Assembly: GCF_030815145.1 (NCBI RefSeq)
Contig: NZ_JAUSWJ010000001.1
Coordinates: 1,364,001 to 1,428,000, forward strand
Origin: Kaistia geumhonensis
GTDB lineage: Bacteria; Pseudomonadota; Alphaproteobacteria; Rhizobiales; Kaistiaceae
DNA: 64,000 bases
Direction of reading: 5' to 3'
The notes below the pieces were generated by a model that made no database searches, was not told where the DNA came from, and saw only the letters and a list, made by a program, of their open reading frames with translations. Below, piece by piece: positions 60,083-64,000 of this stretch (the stretch's first letter is position 1; every line of letters starts with the position of its first letter). Made by a program: the position numbers and the translations under genes.

Positions 60083-60886
60083 TTATACGACGATCGTCGC
60101 CTTCGGCGCAGTGTGGTGCGTGAGCGTCAGGAAATGGCGAAGGCCGAGGCGGGCGGCAAGGCGCAGCGAGCCCGGATTCGTCTCCTCGACATTGTAGCGC
60201 GCGCTGTGGCCGTTTTCCCGGAGCACCGCCAGCGCGGTCGTGACGACGCGGGGCGCGAGCCCCTGCCCGCGCCTGTCCGGCCGGGTGAAGACGCCGCCGA
60301 TCTCGTGTACCGGCCCATGATTGACGAAGGCGCAGCAGACGGCGGCGGCAGCGCCGCTTCCGGGATCGTCGAGCGCGCAGACGAAGGCGTCGCCGGCAAC
60401 GAGCAGAGGCTCCAGCACGGCACGGTCATGGCCCTGCATGGCGAGCAGGGCATAGTCGTCGTCGCGCGGCTGGCGCGTGACACGGACCGACGGATCGCGC
60501 TCGTGAGCGGCTGCGGCGGTGAAGGAATGGAAGGCCGTCGTTCGCGTCGTCGCGAGCATGCCGGCGAGCGCGGCGCGGTCGGCGTCACGGGCGAGCTTGA
60601 AGACGGCCCCGCCCCCGAGCGGGACATGCCGAAGCAGGTGGCCGGACAGGACTTCGGAATCGCTCGCGAGGAAGGCCACGACGTCCGCCTCCGGATAGGT
60701 GGCCCGGTCATAGGGGCTGGCGGCGGCGTTGAGCAGCACCAGCGTCGCGTTCTCGTCGCCCTCGGCGGCCGAAAGCGCACGGGTCGCTTCCGGATAGGCG
60801 GTGAGGTGCTTCAGCAGGACGACATTCTCGAGCGGGTCCGCTGCGAGGCGGGCGATGATCGCCGCGCGGTCGTTCGAAAGCTCCAT
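60083..60886 (-). CDS. GNAT-family N-acetyltransferase
   Basis: The 267-residue protein has a GNAT domain in its C-terminal half with VNHGPVHEIGGVFTRPDRRGQGLAPRVVTTAL (landmark from about residue 180), where RRGQGLA is the acetyl-CoA pyrophosphate loop. The N-terminal 140 residues form a second GNAT-like region without clear motifs, as in FR47-type enzymes. The substrate is unknown. Start 60886 was chosen; an ATG five codons earlier (60901) is also possible. The longer open frame upstream overlaps an opposing gene. Confidence 0.8.
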   Translation of the reverse strand: MELSNDRAAIIARLAADPLENVVLLKHLTAYPEATRALSAAEGDENATLVLLNAAASPYDRATYPEADVVAFLASDSEVLSGHLLRHVPLGGGAVFKLARDADRAALAGMLATTRTTAFHSFTAAAAHERDPSVRVTRQPRDDDYALLAMQGHDRAVLEPLLVAGDAFVCALDDPGSGAAAAVCCAFVNHGPVHEIGGVFTRPDRRGQGLAPRVVTTALAVLRENGHSARYNVEETNPGSLRLAARLGLRHFLTLTHHTAPKATIVV

Positions 60887-61028
60887 CTCGCATCGCCCCA
60901 TGTTGCCGGCCGAGCTTGCAGGCTCGAAGAACCAATCGCAATCTCGCGGGCGCATGTCGGAAAGTCCTGCGGCCATTCGTCCTCGGTCGAGGGCCTTCGG
61001 GCTGCCATGACGATGAGAGGAGATCATC

Positions 61029-61730
61029 ATGACCGAGAATCTGGAGCCCGCCGCCGCGCTCGCCGCTCGCAATCCCGTTCGCATCGTCAACGAGAGCGCG
61101 GAATACCGGGCCGCCCGGCAGGAACTGCTCATCCAGGAATACGAACTGCGCCGGCTGACCGAGAAGGTCGCCGCCATGCGCCGCGCGCTGCCCGAGGGCG
61201 CGGCCGTGACCGGCAATTATCGCTTCATCGCCGAGGATGGCCGCGAGGTTGGCCTCGCCGAGATGTTCGCCGACAAGACCAGCCTCGCCATCTACAATTT
61301 CATGTTCGGGCCACAGCGCGCCCGTCCCTGCCCGATGTGCACCAACCTTCTCGGCGCGCTCGAGGGCAACGCCAACGACATCCAGCAGAAGATGGCGCTC
61401 GCCGTCGTCGCGCGCTCGCCGATCGAGCGGCTGATCGCCTTCAAGAAGGAGCGCGGCTGGCGCTTCCTGAAGCTCTACAGCGACGCGAACGGCGAATGGT
61501 CGCGCGATTTCCACGCCGTCGGCGACGATGGCGGCGACATTCCGGGTCTCCACGTCTTCACGCGCCGCGAGGGCTCCATCCGCCATTTCTGGAGCGGCGA
61601 GATGACGGAAGCCGATCCCGGACAGGACCCGCGCGGCGCCCCGGAGCTCGGCACCCTGTGGCACCTGCTCGACCTCCGTCCCGAAGGCCGCGACCCCGAC
61701 TGGTATCCGGAGCTCGATTATCCGACCTGA
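61029..61730 (+). CDS. DUF899 thioredoxin-like family protein
   Basis: The 233-residue protein has the DUF899 layout: a helical N-terminus with EYRAARQELLIQEYELRR near residue 25, then a thioredoxin-like fold containing ARPCPMCTNLLGAL near residue 96 (a CPMC redox pair) and a WSRDFHAVGDDGGDIPGL block. GAGAGGAG precedes the ATG. The function is unknown; a redox role is suggested by the CxxC pair. It is divergent from the acetyltransferase gene. Confidence 0.88.
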   Translation: MTENLEPAAALAARNPVRIVNESAEYRAARQELLIQEYELRRLTEKVAAMRRALPEGAAVTGNYRFIAEDGREVGLAEMFADKTSLAIYNFMFGPQRARPCPMCTNLLGALEGNANDIQQKMALAVVARSPIERLIAFKKERGWRFLKLYSDANGEWSRDFHAVGDDGGDIPGLHVFTRREGSIRHFWSGEMTEADPGQDPRGAPELGTLWHLLDLRPEGRDPDWYPELDYPT

Positions 61731-61808
61731 AGGGCGGGACCGCGCCTCTCAGTCCTCTCCTCGTCATTTCAGGGTTCGTGCCGGGCACGAGGGAAGTTGG
61801 CGCGCTCC

Positions 61809-62237
61809 TCAGTCCGGGAGCCGCTTCTGCATGAAATAGCGGGCTTTGCCGCGCGGATGGTCGTCGATCTTGCCAAAGGGCTCGAAGCCAAGCTTCGTGT
61901 AGAAGCCGGGCGCCTGGAAGGCGAAGGTGTCGAGCCAGATCCCGGCACAACCGCGGGCACGGGCGCGTGTCTCCGCCTCGGCCATCAGGCGGCTGCCGAT
62001 TCCCTCGCCGCGAGCCTCCTTCGGGACGACCAGCAGTTCGACGAACAGCCAGTCGAAGACGATCCGTCCCCAGAGCCCGCCGATGGTCGCGCCGGTCTCT
62101 GGATGCTTGACCAGCACCGCGACCGGTTCGTGGCCGGACGGACCGTGCGCTTCGTCGTTATAGGCGACCAGCACGTCGAGGATCGCCTCGCGATCCGCCG
62201 CGCTCGGGGCGTCCGGTGTCACGATGAGCGGCTGCAT
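61809..62237 (-). CDS. GNAT-family N-acetyltransferase
   Basis: The 142-residue protein is a single-domain GNAT enzyme with WLFVELLVVPKEARGEGIGSRLMAEAE near residue 63 (the acetyl-CoA loop is ARGEGIGS) and a late FYTKLGFEPFG motif with the common tyrosine. The ATG at 62237 follows GGAGAAAG; a longer frame upstream is not used. It is convergent with the DUF899 gene. The acceptor is unknown. Confidence 0.9.
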   Translation of the reverse strand: MQPLIVTPDAPSAADREAILDVLVAYNDEAHGPSGHEPVAVLVKHPETGATIGGLWGRIVFDWLFVELLVVPKEARGEGIGSRLMAEAETRARARGCAGIWLDTFAFQAPGFYTKLGFEPFGKIDDHPRGKARYFMQKRLPD

Positions 62238-62369
62238 GATCTTTCTCCGGCATGAGCGTGTGGCGGGCTGTCCGCGACGCGCTGCGCGACGCTCGACTTT
62301 CACCGCCCTGCTTGCTAAGCGCCGCGCAAGGAATCTTCAACCGCCGCGGCGGCAGGAAACGGGTGGGAC

Positions 62370-63659
62370 ATGACCGACGAACGCCTCAACGTGCTGCTGA
62401 TCGGCTCCGGCGGGCGCGAGCATGCGCTGGCCTGGAAACTCTCCGAATCGCCACGCCTCAAGCGGCTGTTCGCGGCGCCGGGCAATCCGGGCATCTGCGA
62501 GTATGCCGTCATGTGCGCGCTCGACATCACCGATCACGCGGCGGTCGTGGATTTCTGCAAGCGCGAGGCGATCGACCTCGTCGTGGTCGGCCCGGAGGCG
62601 CCGCTCGTCGCCGGCATCGCCGATGCGCTGAACGCGGCCGGCATCTCCGTCTTCGGCCCGTCGCAGGCCGCGGCGGCGCTGGAGGGCTCGAAGGGCTTCA
62701 CCAAGGATCTCTGCGCCGAGGCCGGAATTCCCACCGCCGCCTATCGCCGCTTCACCGATGCCGACGCCGCCCGCGCCTATCTCGCAGAGAAGGGCGTGCC
62801 GATCGTCGTCAAGGCGGACGGCATCGCGGCCGGCAAGGGGGTCGTCGTCGCGGCGACCCTCGACGAGGCAATCGAGGCGGTCGACGCCTGTTTCGCCGGC
62901 GCCTTCGGCGAAGCCGGGGCGGAGGTGGTGATCGAGGACTGCCTCGTCGGCGAGGAGGCGAGCTTCTTCGCGATCTCCGACGGCGTCACGGTGGTGCCGT
63001 TCGGCGCGGCTCAGGACCACAAGCGCGCCTTCGACGGCGACACCGGCCCCAACACCGGCGGAATGGGCGCCTACGCGCCGCCGCCGGTCATGACCGATGC
63101 GATGATGGCCCGGACCATGGACGAGATCGTGCGCCCGACCATCGCCGCCATGGCGGCGCGCGGGACGCCGTTCAAGGGCGTGCTCTTCGCGGGTCTCATG
63201 ATCACCGAGAGCGGACCGCAGCTCATCGAATACAATGTCCGCTTCGGCGACCCGGAATGCCAGGTGCTGATGATGCGGCTCGAATGCGACCTGCTCGATC
63301 TCCTGTGCTCGGCCGCCGCCGGCAGGCTTGACAGTGCGCCGCCGACCTTCAGGCAAACGCCGGCGCTCACCGTCGTGATGGCGGCCAAGGGCTACCCCGG
63401 CAGCTATCGCAAGGGAACGCCGATCGGCGGCATCGCGGCGGCCGAGGCGATCGACGGCGTCAAGGTGTTCCAGGCCGGAACGGCGCTCTCGGCTGGCAAG
63501 CTGGTCGCTTCGGGCGGCCGGGTGCTCAATGTCTCGGCGACGGGGCGAACCATCGCCGAAGCACGCGAGCGCGCCTATCGCGGCGTCGCGGCGATCCAGT
63601 GGGACGACGGCTTCTGCCGCTCCGACATCGCCTGGCGCGCGATGGAACGCGGCGCCTGA
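62370..63659 (+). CDS. purD: Phosphoribosylamine-glycine ligase (GARS)
   Basis: The 429-residue ATP-grasp enzyme joins glycine to phosphoribosylamine in purine synthesis. Landmarks are [15 protein letters not shown] near residue 10, [14 protein letters not shown] near residue 71, [15 protein letters not shown] near residue 148 (ATP-binding), [22 protein letters not shown] near residue 213 and [12 protein letters not shown] near residue 288 with metal-binding residues. Length and all motifs are intact. It stands alone and is followed by mutL 64 bp later. Confidence 0.97.
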   Translation: MTDERLNVLLIGSGGREHALAWKLSESPRLKRLFAAPGNPGICEYAVMCALDITDHAAVVDFCKREAIDLVVVGPEAPLVAGIADALNAAGISVFGPSQAAAALEGSKGFTKDLCAEAGIPTAAYRRFTDADAARAYLAEKGVPIVVKADGIAAGKGVVVAATLDEAIEAVDACFAGAFGEAGAEVVIEDCLVGEEASFFAISDGVTVVPFGAAQDHKRAFDGDTGPNTGGMGAYAPPPVMTDAMMARTMDEIVRPTIAAMAARGTPFKGVLFAGLMITESGPQLIEYNVRFGDPECQVLMMRLECDLLDLLCSAAAGRLDSAPPTFRQTPALTVVMAAKGYPGSYRKGTPIGGIAAAEAIDGVKVFQAGTALSAGKLVASGGRVLNVSATGRTIAEARERAYRGVAAIQWDDGFCRSDIAWRAMERGA

Positions 63660-63723
63660 GCTGGCTTTCGCCGCGACCGCGAATCCGGCAGACTCGCCCC
63701 TCACGCGAGACACGCAAGAACCC

Positions 63724-64000
63724 ATGCCGATCCGTCGCCTGACCGAGGACATGATCAACCGCATCGCCGCAGGCGAGGTGGTCGAACGCCCGGCGAGCGT
63801 CGTCAAGGAGCTGGTCGAGAACGCGATCGACGCCGGCGCGCGGCGGATCGAGATCGTCACCGCCGGGGGCGGGGCAGCGCTCATCCGCGTCACGGACGAC
63901 GGCTCGGGCATGAATGCCGAAGACCTGGCCCTGTCCGTCGACCGGCACGCGACCTCGAAGCTTACCGATCTCGACGATATCCGCACGCTAGGCTTCCGCG
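63724..64000 (+). CDS. mutL: DNA mismatch repair endonuclease/ATPase MutL, partial
   Basis: Only the first 92 residues are in the window; the gene continues to the right. The GHKL ATPase motifs are clear: [29 protein letters not shown] (landmark residues 11-39, with motif I E and N) and DDGSGM near residue 58, then RHATSKL and TLGFRG-type motif III at the very end. MutL couples MutS mismatch recognition to strand removal. Confidence 0.97.
   Translation, partial: MPIRRLTEDMINRIAAGEVVERPASVVKELVENAIDAGARRIEIVTAGGGAALIRVTDDGSGMNAEDLALSVDRHATSKLTDLDDIRTLGFR

Noticed and set aside
61774-61792. Palindrome CTCGTGCC-type at the convergent end of the DUF899 gene
   Set aside because: The loop would be a single base and no U-tract follows, so it is not a usable terminator.
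1-64000. CRISPR arrays, tRNA or rRNA genes, insertion sequences, prophage
   Set aside because: No regularly spaced repeats, cloverleaf-like sequences, transposase, integrase or phage genes were recognised by reading.

Overview
This window reads as chromosomal DNA of a GC-rich alphaproteobacterium, most probably of the order Hyphomicrobiales (Rhizobiales). The reasons are the codon use, the DUF6101 and DUF1344 proteins that are typical of that order, the DUF1446/DUF4387 pair, and housekeeping genes of alphaproteobacterial type (dxs, fabI, aroC, ubiA, purD, mutL). The genus cannot be fixed from the sequence alone. No tRNA, rRNA, CRISPR array, phage or insertion sequence was recognised.

Positions 1-14004 hold a catabolic and transport locus. 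It contains an oligopeptide-type binding protein that runs off the left edge, a zinc alcohol dehydrogenase, a sugar-type ABC transporter, a GntR/FCD regulator, SDR dehydrogenases, a DUF1446 (AtuA-like) plus DUF4387 pair, a second alcohol dehydrogenase, an isochorismatase-fold amidohydrolase and a PuuE-like deacetylase. Four copies of one operator-like sequence (half-site TTCTGTA, about 21 bp) lie in four of its control regions, so it looks like one regulon whose substrate is unknown. Positions 14123-19833 hold a second sugar-type ABC operon ending in a metallo-beta-lactamase-fold hydrolase. It diverges from a LacI-family regulator, and two matching operator candidates lie between them. Positions 20306-23900 are tauABCD for taurine use, followed by a 5'-truncated FAD oxidoreductase relic.

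Positions 24693-31783 are a glycosylation cluster. A GT-C-like membrane protein is convergent with six genes that all overlap by 1-4 bp: epimerase-like, TIM-barrel isomerase-like, degenerate GT2, FAD oxidoreductase, GtrA flippase, and GT2 synthase. This is my best candidate for an undescribed system. Positions 32913-36306 are a nickel ECF transporter operon (nikKMLQO) behind an exact NikR-type box. Positions 36424-40469 are dabBA, an energy-coupled inorganic-carbon uptake system with conserved zinc ligands, divergent from a LysR regulator.

Positions 41498-43835 hold a membrane protein divergent from an SDR-tetR pair, with two tandem perfect palindromes between them. From 43981 to the right edge the window is mostly core metabolism: dxs, DoxX, SCO, DUF6101, a GlcD-type dehydrogenase, fabI, a histidine phosphatase, DUF1344, aroC, DUF1176, two overlapping RNA methyltransferase genes, DUF1275, a diheme cytochrome c followed by a gene that appears to use a CTG start, ubiA, two GNAT acetyltransferases, DUF899, purD and the beginning of mutL.
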